The notes below the pieces were generated by a model that worked only from the letters and a program-made list of their open reading frames with translations, was not told where the DNA came from and made no database searches. Positions 46,011-54,811 of a stretch of DNA of 64,000 nucleotides are shown here, in pieces; within the stretch, counting starts at the first letter, position 1, and every line of letters begins with the position of its first letter. The position numbers and the translations under genes are program-made. This DNA comes from Thermogemmatispora aurantia (GTDB lineage: Bacteria; Chloroflexota; Ktedonobacteria; Ktedonobacterales; Ktedonobacteraceae): assembly GCF_008974285.1 (NCBI RefSeq), contig NZ_BKZV01000003.1:558001-622000 (forward strand), written 5' to 3'.

Positions 46011-46966
46011 CGCTCTCTCCTGAAACTCCCTCGAGACAGCTCTTGCCAAGAATGGCAAATCTTCTCCCAGAAAGCGCGATGCTCCCTCCCCCAGTCTTCC
46101 CCCCCTTCTCCCATTTCGCAGCACGATGGCAGTTCGTCGATCGTCAGGCGATCCTGCGCCGCTGCTCGCGTGGCCCGCTCATCTCCTGCGCGCCCGGGGG
46201 CAGGCACCGTTACCAGGTGCTCTGTAGGCCACTGTCCATTCAGCCGTCTCGCCAGCGCCACGGCCTTGACCTGTTGCACGTTCTCCACCACCAGCATCCC
46301 GCGCAAAGGCCTCCCGAGCAGGTGCTCAAGCACAGGTTGCCGATAACAGGCCAGATTGTAGCGGTAGTACTCATAGTAGTACCGAAACGGTGATCCGGCC
46401 GGAAAGGCCGAGCCATCCCTCAGATGATAGAGACCATTCAGCGCGACCGTCGGCAGGCGAGTCCGGTCCCTCTCGACTGTCTCTGAGAGCACGGCCCAGA
46501 CCACCTCATCGTGCGAGACAAAGCAGCGCGAACCCGTGGGCAGTTCCAGGGTCTCAAACACCGAGAGTACCCTTTCCGCCACGCGGTGCCAGCCAGCAGC
46601 CCGCTCCGCTCCCCGCGGAACCAGGCGAATCTCCTGACCCGTGCCAATAAAAGAGACCAGCGGCACGGACAGCAGCCGGCTGATCGCCGCCCCATGCACC
46701 AGATCGGCGATCACGGTCGCCGCCAACCGGCGCGGCTCGGCCTCAGCATGATCGATGCAGGGAGAGGCCACGACCACCTCGATGCTCTGGGATAATCCGC
46801 TCAGCCTCCTGGTCCCTGCGACAAAGAACAAGGCGGCCAGCTGCGACCTCGTTTCCTCTTCTTCCTCGAACTCGAAGGGAGGAGAATCAATCCCATAGGT
46901 CTTTAGCAGAGGCCAGATCCCTTCTCCGTAGAATCGCTGCATGAAGTGGAGAGTCAGCTCTCGCAT
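46007..46966 (-). CDS. Unrecognised protein of the biosynthetic operon
   Basis: 319 aa, cytoplasmic, no family recognised. N-terminal MRELTLHFMQRFYGEGIWPLL; mid-protein IADLVHGAAISRLLSVPLVSFIG and a Tyr-rich stretch FRYYYEYYRYNLACYRQPVL; a VVENVQQVKAVALARRLNGQ strand-helix near 240. It starts inside the carrier-ligase gene (13-nt overlap, GAGGGG ribosome site) and ends overlapping the glycosyltransferase-like gene, so it is tightly coupled to both. It is probably an enzyme or partner of the aminoacyl-carrier pathway. Confidence 0.72.
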   Translation of the reverse strand: MRELTLHFMQRFYGEGIWPLLKTYGIDSPPFEFEEEEETRSQLAALFFVAGTRRLSGLSQSIEVVVASPCIDHAEAEPRRLAATVIADLVHGAAISRLLSVPLVSFIGTGQEIRLVPRGAERAAGWHRVAERVLSVFETLELPTGSRCFVSHDEVVWAVLSETVERDRTRLPTVALNGLYHLRDGSAFPAGSPFRYYYEYYRYNLACYRQPVLEHLLGRPLRGMLVVENVQQVKAVALARRLNGQWPTEHLVTVPAPGRAGDERATRAAAQDRLTIDELPSCCEMGEGGEDWGREHRAFWEKICHSWQELSRGSFRRER

Positions 46967-48189
46967 GCGCGCTCTTCCCCTCGGTATAGCGCCGCAAGGA
47001 CCCACCGTTCCAGGCCCAGGCCAACGCACCCTGTCACCCGTCCCGGGCGTCCATAGCCACGGACAATGAAGTGGTCTCCATGCCGGTTAATGGACGCCAG
47101 CGCCAGCTCCTTCCCTGCGACGCTGCCACGAAACTCGCGCTTGTGTCCTGCCTTTCCTCCCCCCAGGAAAAAAGGATCATGAGCCGCTACCCAGCGTCCC
47201 TTGATCCCCAGGTCAGCAGCAAGACCAGTGAGCAACAGCTCTACTTCGGAGGTAAAACGTTCCTCCCATGTTTGGGAAGCGCACCAGAGAACCTCCCGGC
47301 AGGTGAACGCCGGCATACGCCCAACCGCACTATCATAGTGGGGCTCGCGGCGAAACACAGTAGCCAGATGGGTGCCCAGCACAACGTCATCTGCATCTAG
47401 CAATGGATAAGAATTCAGGCAGGCGGCTGGCAATAATGCGGTATATTCGTCAAGATGAATAATTTGCTCAGGATGGGCGTCATAGTAGCCCAGGTGACGC
47501 AGCTGATCCACGCTAATCAACGGACTGGCTGGGGCCCAGAGAGTTCCTCCCCACTGAATCACGAATGCCTGCACTTCCCGCTCGATTCGCGCGATCACCG
47601 CCCCGGCCTCTCCTCCCCGTAGCCTGGTTGCATCTTCAGATCCCTGGACAGCTCCTCCTGGGAACGATGAAGGGGTAGGCCCTGCAGAGAAGACATCTCC
47701 CTGACTCAGTACACGAGCCATCGCCTCTGAGACGGGAAGGCTGCCTGGATCACTGGCACTGCTGAATACGGACAGTTGGCGACCACGTGAAACAGCGACC
47801 CTGGCCTCAGGACAGGCAAGAGCCAGGCGGTACTCGATTTGCCGGCGGGACTGTGGCAATACCCCTTCCTCCTGAGCCTGGTCTGGCGGAGGCTCCACAT
47901 CGAGACGCAGACGCGCCTGTACAGCGAGACGCCTGCCATACCTTTCGATCGCGGCCTCTAATGCTGCTACACCGGATAAATCACCCGGGCCCAGCTCGGC
48001 TTCATCGAGAACGATACCAAGTTCATATTCTGTGACGACCAGGGCGGAAACGAGGTCGAGGCTGTCCCATTCCTCATCAGCGTTCAAGAGTTCTGCCTCC
48101 GCGAGCGCTTTGCGCAAGCGATCCCGCTCCTCCTTTGTCAACTGCACGCCTCGCTCATCCTTTTCTCTGTCTGCACCTGTCCCAATCAA
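46954..48189 (-). CDS. Acyl carrier protein fused to amino acid:[carrier protein] ligase
   Basis: 411 aa. Residues about 10-85 are a carrier protein with the phosphopantetheine serine in EEWDSLDLVSAL (Ser43). From about 190 on it matches the class II, seryl-tRNA-synthetase-like ligases that load Gly or Ala onto carrier proteins. AACLNSYPLL (Cys257), FTCREVLW (Glu299) and TGCVGLGLERW (Cys388) would be the zinc Cys-Glu-Cys set. AAHDPFF and the motif 3 GLGLER also fit. No tRNA-binding coiled coil exists. In known systems carrier and ligase are separate genes. The TTG at 48189 overlaps the methyltransferase stop; a GTG at 48147 is an alternative start. Confidence 0.82.
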   Translation of the reverse strand: MIGTGADREKDERGVQLTKEERDRLRKALAEAELLNADEEWDSLDLVSALVVTEYELGIVLDEAELGPGDLSGVAALEAAIERYGRRLAVQARLRLDVEPPPDQAQEEGVLPQSRRQIEYRLALACPEARVAVSRGRQLSVFSSASDPGSLPVSEAMARVLSQGDVFSAGPTPSSFPGGAVQGSEDATRLRGGEAGAVIARIEREVQAFVIQWGGTLWAPASPLISVDQLRHLGYYDAHPEQIIHLDEYTALLPAACLNSYPLLDADDVVLGTHLATVFRREPHYDSAVGRMPAFTCREVLWCASQTWEERFTSEVELLLTGLAADLGIKGRWVAAHDPFFLGGGKAGHKREFRGSVAGKELALASINRHGDHFIVRGYGRPGRVTGCVGLGLERWVLAALYRGEERACES

Positions 48190-49214
48190 TTGAGATCACC
48201 GTCCCCCATTGGCTTTCTACCGACGCCAATCATCATATCTCCTCTTCGCATACAGCGGGCCAGAAAGCGAAGATGTCGCAACTGGAGATAGAGCGTTCCA
48301 ACCCAGGAGGAACCTCGCTGGCTGTCCTGAAGCGCTTCTCTGAGCTCCCGCTTTTTATAGTCCCTATCACGTGCCCTATCATAGAACGTGATATGCTGGA
48401 AACCTGTCCGACGCATCATAGCTGCCAGCGAGCGCTGCGTAAAGTAGGTCAGGTGGCTCGGCGGCGAAAGGAACTCCCAGACGCCAAGCGCGGGGAGGAA
48501 GAGCCGGCGGCTCATGGACGGGATCAATCCGTCACCTCGCGGCGTCGATATGATGAGCGCACCGCCAGGTCTGAGCATTCGCGCAGCCGCAGCTACCACC
48601 TCGAAGGGATTGACCATATGCTCAAGCGAGCTGAGAATCGTCACAGCATCGAACTGGCGATCGAAAGAGAGGAGAGAGAGATCCCCCTGATAGACCTGCA
48701 GTCCGTACTGCCTGCTCGCGTAGGCCAGGGCTTCGCTATCGATATCCACGCCGACGACCTGATAGCCTCTGGCACGCAACAGCGAGGCGAACTGGCCATG
48801 ACTGCAGCCAACATCAACGACCCAGGAGCCGCTCGGGACACAGCTGAGCACCACCTGGAGCTCGGGACGAAATTTGCGCTGCACAACCTCGGGTGGATAA
48901 GGCTGCCACCTGCGCCTGTTGTAGAAAACCCACATATCTTCCGCTCGCGGCATAGGGTCCACCCAGAGGAAGCCGCACTCACGACATTCAGCAATGCGAA
49001 AACCACGGCGCCAGGTGAATGGAGCGGTGCGAACAGAGCCACAGGCCGCACAAGGAGCAGTATCAGCATGAGCTGGATAGCGCTGGCGTACCAGCTCGGT
49101 CGCCTCCTCACGGGTCAGCGCCCTTTGCGCGATAGTCGTTTCTTGCGCGTACCCATCAGAGACATCGCGCTCCCGGCTGTCAGCTCCCTCTTGCTGCTCA
49201 GAAGCAGGGTTCAT
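48186..49214 (-). CDS. Class I SAM-dependent methyltransferase with N-terminal zinc ribbon
   Basis: 342 aa. Residues about 50-85 form a zinc ribbon (PCAACGSV and AECRECGFLWVDP). The SAM-binding core follows: motif I VVDVGCSHGQFASLL, motif II GVDIDSEAL, and LSSLEHMVNPFEVV. Zinc-ribbon methyltransferases of this type act in sugar and natural-product pathways, as C-methyltransferases among others. ATG overlaps the upstream stop by 4 nt and follows GGGAGGAAGCC. Confidence 0.88.
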   Translation of the reverse strand: MNPASEQQEGADSRERDVSDGYAQETTIAQRALTREEATELVRQRYPAHADTAPCAACGSVRTAPFTWRRGFRIAECRECGFLWVDPMPRAEDMWVFYNRRRWQPYPPEVVQRKFRPELQVVLSCVPSGSWVVDVGCSHGQFASLLRARGYQVVGVDIDSEALAYASRQYGLQVYQGDLSLLSFDRQFDAVTILSSLEHMVNPFEVVAAAARMLRPGGALIISTPRGDGLIPSMSRRLFLPALGVWEFLSPPSHLTYFTQRSLAAMMRRTGFQHITFYDRARDRDYKKRELREALQDSQRGSSWVGTLYLQLRHLRFLARCMRRGDMMIGVGRKPMGDGDLN

Positions 49215-50446
49215 GGCTTCCTCCCGGTGGCGCCATAAGCTGCGCGGAAGTAGGCCATCACCTTGCGGATAGCCGCCACGGTATAGGAGAGATCTTCCTC
49301 ATCCAGCCCCGGCCCCACCTCGATACCAATCTGGCGGCGGAGCAGATCTCTGGCCACCGGAGCAATCTCTGGCCCATAGCTTGGGCGCTCTTCAGGGGGC
49401 AAGGTACGGAAAAAGTAGGGACGTTGTTCGCGAATCCAGTCTATATCGAGTAGGTGGGGATGACTGGGGTCACAACCCACGTTCTCAGCTTGAAGGGCAT
49501 CTACTATCTCATTTCTGTAGGGAGCAAGCTCAGGTGGGACAAGGGCGTTCAGCTTAAAGTAGGCATGGGTGCTACCAGCGGGAACGAGGGGGAAGCTCAG
49601 TCCTGTTTCGGCCACTTGCTCTTGGACCCAGCGGGCCAGTCGCTGGCGCCGCTCCAGCTCGCTGTCGAGTCGGCGCAGCTGGTGCCTACCCAACGCAGCC
49701 TGGACTTCCGTCATATTGTAACTAAAGCCCATTTCCCGGTAGTCAAACCAGCCCTCGCCTTTCCCCTTATGAGCAAGCGAGCGGGCCGTCGCTGCCAGCT
49801 CCTCATCGTCAGTAATGAGGATTCCCCCCTCCCCAAGGGCAATATGCTTGCGACAGCACAGGCTGAAGGCTGCAGCCCGCCCAAAGGTACCAGTCTTACG
49901 CCTGGCCCAGAGCGCACCATGAGACTGCCCACAGTCCTCAAGAAGTGTAAGGTCATGGGCTTCCGCAATCTGAGCTAGCTCAGTCATTGGACAGGGCTGC
50001 CCATACATATGCACTGCCACGATTGCACTGGTGCGCGAGGTGATCTTGCGGCGGCAGTCCTCTGGGTCCATAGCCCAGCTTTGAGGATCAAGATCCACGA
50101 TCACTGGGATAAGATGGGCCTGAAGCAGTGCTGACAGCACAGAGACATAAGCGTTCGCTGGGATCAATACCTCAGAGCGCTCTGGAAGACGCGCTGCCAG
50201 GTACATGACATGGAGTGCAGCTGTTCCTGAGCTGACCGCCACAGCATAACTACGCCCAAACCAGGCTGCATATTCGCTTTCAAAGGCTCTGACCTGTGTT
50301 CCTCCATAGAACTGGGCAAGAGTACCCTTGGAGAGGACAGCCATCACCTCCTCTTTGGCCTCCTGGCTAATGACAGGACGAGCATCCTTTCGGCAATCAC
50401 GAACAGGTTGACCACCGTAGAGAGCGAGTTTCTCGCGTTCGATCAC
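49211..50446 (-). CDS. DegT/DnrJ/EryC1/StrS aminotransferase
   Basis: 411 aa, standard length. PLP motifs: SSGTAALHVMYLA (phosphate loop), LLEDCGQSHGALW (Asp pairing with pyridine N) and FSLCCRKHIALGEGGILIT (Schiff-base Lys). The HMYGQPCPMTEL segment and C-terminal domain are intact. Such enzymes make amino sugars or cyclitol amines from keto precursors with Glu or Gln. GTG at 50446 has GGGAGG seven bases upstream; ATG at 50464 has none and the frame runs to 50539. Confidence 0.92.
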   Translation of the reverse strand: MIEREKLALYGGQPVRDCRKDARPVISQEAKEEVMAVLSKGTLAQFYGGTQVRAFESEYAAWFGRSYAVAVSSGTAALHVMYLAARLPERSEVLIPANAYVSVLSALLQAHLIPVIVDLDPQSWAMDPEDCRRKITSRTSAIVAVHMYGQPCPMTELAQIAEAHDLTLLEDCGQSHGALWARRKTGTFGRAAAFSLCCRKHIALGEGGILITDDEELAATARSLAHKGKGEGWFDYREMGFSYNMTEVQAALGRHQLRRLDSELERRQRLARWVQEQVAETGLSFPLVPAGSTHAYFKLNALVPPELAPYRNEIVDALQAENVGCDPSHPHLLDIDWIREQRPYFFRTLPPEERPSYGPEIAPVARDLLRRQIGIEVGPGLDEEDLSYTVAAIRKVMAYFRAAYGATGRKP

Positions 50447-50495
50447 AAACAGGCCTCCCTGCATCAAAAAACTGATTGTTGCTTGCTGCCGAGCC

Positions 50496-51261
50496 TCATT
50501 CTGAAGGCGGGGAGTGGATAGCAAGGCTCCGCAACACATGATTCATTGCACGAGAACCGGCATCACAACGAGAGCAGACGCTATTGTTCCCTTCCAGGCA
50601 ATGCAGACGTAGCTGCTGAAAAGCCTGACTTTCCCATGCCTCCGATGCTGAAGTCGCTAAGATATTACTCAGCGGATTTTGAGCATAGACCAGCATATTA
50701 CAGCCGTAGACATTGCCAGTATCTGCTCGTACGTAGGCAGTAAACTGCGGTACTGAACAACAGACTGAGCCTTTTTCTGAAAACATATCAGCGTCGGCGA
50801 CGAGCAGCACCCCCCTGGCAGCCCCTTGCTCGTGCAAGGCTGGTAGCAGTTGTTTCATTCGATCGATCTGCCCCTCATCTGGCAGAAGTGCTCTGTTCCC
50901 TCGTACAGGAATGAGGTGCCACCAGCGGGGTGGCTGAGGCCGTGTGAAGAGCAAGTTGGCCAGCAGTGGAAGATCATCGATGCTCTCTGCTTGAAGCACA
51001 GTATTGATACCATAGGAGAGGCCAGCTTCCTGGATGGCGGCCATGCCTTCGAGACAGTGTTCGAAGAGCCTCGGGGTGTTGCGGATGCGATTATGGTGGT
51101 CCCCCAGCGCATCTAAACTGAGGACAACTTCGCTGCAGCCAGCGTCTGCCAAAGCGCCTGCTTTCTTCGCCAGTAACCGCCCATTCGAAATCACAGAGAC
51201 ACGCACCCCGGCTTCCGCTGCTTCTCGAATAAGAGTCCGAAGTAAACAACATCCAACTTAG
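50496..51261 (-). pseudogene. 5'-truncated radical SAM/SPASM protein
   Basis: The frame begins after an in-frame TAA near 51260 with CLLRTLIREAAEAGVRVSVI, then SNG, i.e. just after the usual GGEPLL strand of the radical SAM barrel. The CxxxCxxC segment that binds the SAM cluster is absent. The rest is well preserved: LSLDALGDHHNRIRNTPRLFE, then a C-terminal SPASM-like set CCSVPQF, VYGCNML, CLEGNNSVCSRCD. It cannot be a radical SAM enzyme as it stands. It immediately precedes the biosynthetic operon, so it was probably the operon's first gene. Confidence 0.72.
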
Positions 51262-51289
51262 GCAGGAGAGGATGATCCTTCCCTATGCA

Positions 51290-51813
51290 CCTGATTTCTC
51301 TCATATGAGGGTCTGCTTGCCCTCTTCTGCTCCCGTTCCCTGCGCGCGAGGCAAACAGCTCGGTATATCAGCGAGACAACCGGCCTGGTTCCAGAAGTGC
51401 TTGCGGGATTGGAAGAGCGTACCTTCCATGCGCTGGTCGGCCTGACACGGGAGCAGATTGCGAATCGCTATGGGACTGGGACCCTGTTCGCCTTAGAGCA
51501 CCGTAGTGAGGGACTCGAACTTGCCGGAGAGGAAACGCTGGCTCAGGCGGCTGAGCGCGTACATGCAACTGTAGCGCATATTCTGACTCATCCTCACCAG
51601 CGCCTTGCCATAGTTAGTCATGGGGGACCACATGGCTGGCTGCTGGCGTCGGCTCTCGGTCTGGATGTGAGGGAGTCCCGTCTCTTTCGCCTTGATGAGG
51701 CCAGCTTTTCTATTTTCGCATTCCAGCCGGAGGAGAAGGGCTTCCGACTCACTCGGATCGTGACACTCAATGCACGCATGCTACCAGCCGGTCTCCTGGC
51801 TCAAAATAAGTAG
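51290..51813 (+). pseudogene. N-truncated histidine phosphatase (phosphoglycerate-mutase-like)
   Basis: After an in-frame TGA the frame reads FCSRSLRARQTARYISETTG, then GLTREQIANRYGTGTLFAL, GEETLAQAAERVHATVAHIL and IVSHGGPHGWLLASALGLD. This matches the histidine phosphatase fold from the SPLLRARQTA strand on, with the second catalytic His in SHGG. The N-terminal phospho-acceptor LxRHGET motif is missing, so it is inactive. Its broken 5' end abuts the broken 5' end of the divergent radical SAM gene. Confidence 0.75.
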
Positions 51814-53479
51814 ACTGGTCTCCTTCAACGACTGGAGAAACGATGATCGATCTCAGCAGGGGCTGCCTCTGCATGATCCACCTTCTGTGGACCGCCAGTC
51901 TTAAAATGGTATATGGTCAGCAGCGCTCCGGGTGCTTGCATGAGTAATTCCTCCTGCCAGGAGCTGGAGAGTGGCTTTCTCATTTCTCTGGCTGTGCCTC
52001 AGAGTGAGGTAGGGGAGGCTCCATCGACCAGAATGATCAGCCTCTCTGGTCGGTCCCCGCTGCTGCACCGCAAAGCGATTTCTCGATAGGCTCCCTACAG
52101 AAAATAAGCGACGCGAGCGTGCTAATGCGCTCACAGATGCCGTGGGGAACCACCAGCGGAGCCTCCCTCTCCTAGGTGCGTTTGCCTGATCCATCGCACG
52201 CAGAGTGATTGCCTCCACATATCCCAGGGCGATGATAGACTCTCTGATGTGAGTAGGCCGGGCCCTCCAATAATGGCCTTTGCATAGCGCCGGTGCGCCG
52301 CGCCGTATTGCCCTGCATGGACCCCTTCGGCAGCCGAGAGGAGAAGAAACTGCCAGGAAGGAGTCCAGACGCTAGCGGTGATCTGGCTGACATGTGCCAC
52401 AGGCGAGCCGAGCCCAGGCACACTGCTCTTGTTCGGCGGCTCCAGAGAAAACGGCAGGCCCCGGCCTCGCTCGCAGTCGAGAAGCCCGTTCCAGGTAAGG
52501 AGCTAAGTAGCAAGAAAGTGCCCCGGACACGGGTGAGGGAGCCCACACTTTCAGGCCGCTCGGACGCCAGGGCTACCGGCCAGGGCAAACGGGTAGCTTG
52601 CTGAGCCAAGCAGCCAGGTACGCGGCAGGACACCCTCAGCATATCAACCTCGACAACACAGGTTGAGCCGTGCCCGGTGGCTGCACAGGTGCGGGCTTGG
52701 CGATGCCACTCGTCTGCCTCTTTGCCCATCACATGGGCGTGAACCTGGACCACCAGGCAGGATCAAAGCCGGCTCACCGTCTGGGTACGAAAATGCTTTC
52801 GATCAGGGCGGTAATGAACCCGACGAAACCGACCCAGCAACCGTTGAGCACCTGGATGAAGGCGCATCTCGCCGCTTCAGGCAGCGGGAAGCTGAAGGCT
52901 ATGAGATTGGAGGACTACGCCCAGGAAAACCACTAGCTGAGCCAGGACAGCCCACAAGCGCTTGCTGCCGCAGGCCGGAGAAAAACAACCACGCTGAGGA
53001 GCAAAGAGGCCATGACCAGGGTCAGGTAGAAAAGCGTCCGCCGTTGAAGTATTGAGCGTCCGGCCAGGTGGGCATTGCCTTCTATACTGGGAAACGCTCA
53101 CTCAATCCACTTTTGGGAGGCTGGGTCAAGGGAGCGAGTCGTTCCTGCAGCGTCAGCCGGCCGGCCCCCAACTGGGCCATGCCCAAGGTGTTCAGACTCA
53201 GCCTCTCTGCACAGAGCTGCGCGCGCAGCTGCGGGTCCAGCCTACAATTGCAACAGCGCAGGGCCTTCTCCACGCGGCTGGCAGCGTATCATCGCCACCG
53301 CCAGCGCTTCCTGGCTGCCTGGCCGGTGGCATGAGCAACTCGTTCCTGGGGGACAGCTGGTCATAGATCTAAGGGGAAGATCGAGTCACGGCGACCCAGG
53401 CTGGAAGTGTCCGGGTCCTGACGGGAGAGGAGTGGCTGACGCTGATGGGCAATGCCCTACCATGTGGGCTGCAATTCCA
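51814..53479. other. 1.7-kb geneless stretch with membrane-protein scrap
   Basis: No intact gene. On the minus strand about 52760-53050 one frame with two internal stops reads like a membrane protein (RRTLFYLTLVMASLLLSVVV, then CAFIQVLNGCWVGFVGFITA), perhaps a decayed permease. The 193-codon frame at 52172-52753 is compositionally unnatural and is not called. Confidence 0.45.
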
Positions 53480-54250
53480 GCGCGCCGCCGGGTAGCCGAT
53501 CGGCAGGCCCCCTGGCGGCCCATGTGAATCCGGCCCCGCACTCATCAGCAGCCCTTGACGCTGAGCATAGGCCTCATAGACCGCCTCCAGCTCGGGCCCA
53601 TGCGTCGGATACCAGACCTCCAGTCCGTCCAGGGGGATCTCTGCCCGCAGCTGCTCCAACGGCTCTGGAGTGTAGAAAGTGAACTTCTCTAGTTGGTTCT
53701 GGTCGCAACCAGGGTGCGTGATCAGGACCAGCCCCTCTGCGATGCGCCGTATCCACTGTGTCTGCCAGACCGGCTTTGATCTCCTCCCGATCGTCCACCT
53801 CCCGAATCCGGGTCAGCACTGCCACCCACTCCGAGGCACAGCCATGTGCCAGTAGCAGGGCGGCGTGGTCCCCTGCCCCCCGGAGCTGCTTGCCCATCGC
53901 CTTCAGCTGCATTTCGCGCTTGGGGAAGTGAGAGCCGCGGTGGAGCAATGCCTCATACATCTCCTCGGCGTTGGCGCACTCTCCCGCTCTCCCTGGCGCA
54001 CGCGCTCGACCAGCTGAAAGGCCGGGAACTGTGGATCAATTCCGCAGACCAGGACAGCCGCCATTTGCCCGTGCCAGGTGGCACTGATCTCTACGGCAGG
54101 CAACACGGCCACCTGCTGTGCTGCCGCCTGCCGTTGCAGCAGAGGGATGGTGTCCGACCGATCATGATCGGTAACAGCGATCAGCGCCAGGCCTGGGGCG
54201 TGCACATATTCCAGCAAGGCTGCGCCACAAGAGGTGGTCGCACGTGACTT
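53480..54250 (-). pseudogene. PHP-domain phosphoesterase in three frames
   Basis: Frame 1: LLEYVHAPGLALIAVTDHDR, then VAVLPAVEISATWHGQMAAV. Frame 2 (shift near 53985): NAEEMYEALLHRGSHFPKRE. Frame 3 (shift near 53740): RIAEGLVLITHPGCDQNQLE, then LEVWYPTHGPELEAVYEAYA and LLMSAGPDSHGP. These are the successive conserved blocks (DHD, E-S, ITHPG, GPDSHG) of TrpH/YciV-like metal phosphoesterases. The first LHxHT metal motif is replaced by unrelated sequence. Clearly a dead gene. Confidence 0.8.
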
Positions 54251-54438
54251 CTCCTTGCTGAGACAAATCCGTTTGTACCTGCTGCCATCGCCGGGCTTCC
54301 TTGCTCCAGGGAAAGGAAGGTTGCCAGGGAGTGGAACGAGCTCGTCAGCCAGGATGAGGAGGCGGAATAGTTCCACCGTCAGCCAGGCGTCCGACAGATG
54401 AGCGAGAAGGGGCGTGCTGCTGTCATGCTCCCCATTTC

Positions 54439-54555
54439 ATGCAGCAGGGTGACCTCTCCCATGCCCTCGCCGACCTCAATGAGGCCCTTCGTCTCGATCC
54501 CATTGCTCCGACGATCAACCGGGCGCTGAACCAGGTCCAGCAGGCCACGAAATAG
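54439..54555 (+). pseudogene. TPR-repeat fragment
   Basis: 38 codons: QQGDLSHALADLNEALRLDP, then an IAPTINRALNQVQQATK tail and TAG. One complete tetratricopeptide motif with no family context and no ribosome site; the C-terminal scrap of a TPR protein. Confidence 0.5.
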
Positions 54556-54811
54556 CAATGTCTCCGGGTGCTCGTCAGCGTCGTATAGTATTCCAGCGAG
54601 GTCATAGCTCGTACTCCTGATTCGTAAGTTCTAGATCGCTGGCGATCATGGAGCCGGGTATGCCTGACACCAGGGGTCAAGATTGCCGCAGGGAGATCCC
54701 GGTGGCGTTGAGGATATACTGAGGAATTGCTGAATGCTTCTTGAGGAAGAGGTGCTACGATAGACAGCAGCCAGCCGGACGCAGCTTTCACACGAGAGGG
54801 ACCAAAGCGAT

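Noticed and set aside
37888..51206. Reading the cluster as a peptidoglycan-modification (vancomycin-resistance-like or Fem) locus
   Set aside because: The FemAB-like genes would fit, but the carrier-ligase fusion, two DegT enzymes, methyltransferase and MFS exporter point to small-molecule synthesis, and no Mur ligase or D-Ala enzyme is present.
52172..52753. A 193-codon minus-strand frame
   Set aside because: Composition is atypical, there is no start signal and no motif; overlapping frames on the other strand are just as open.
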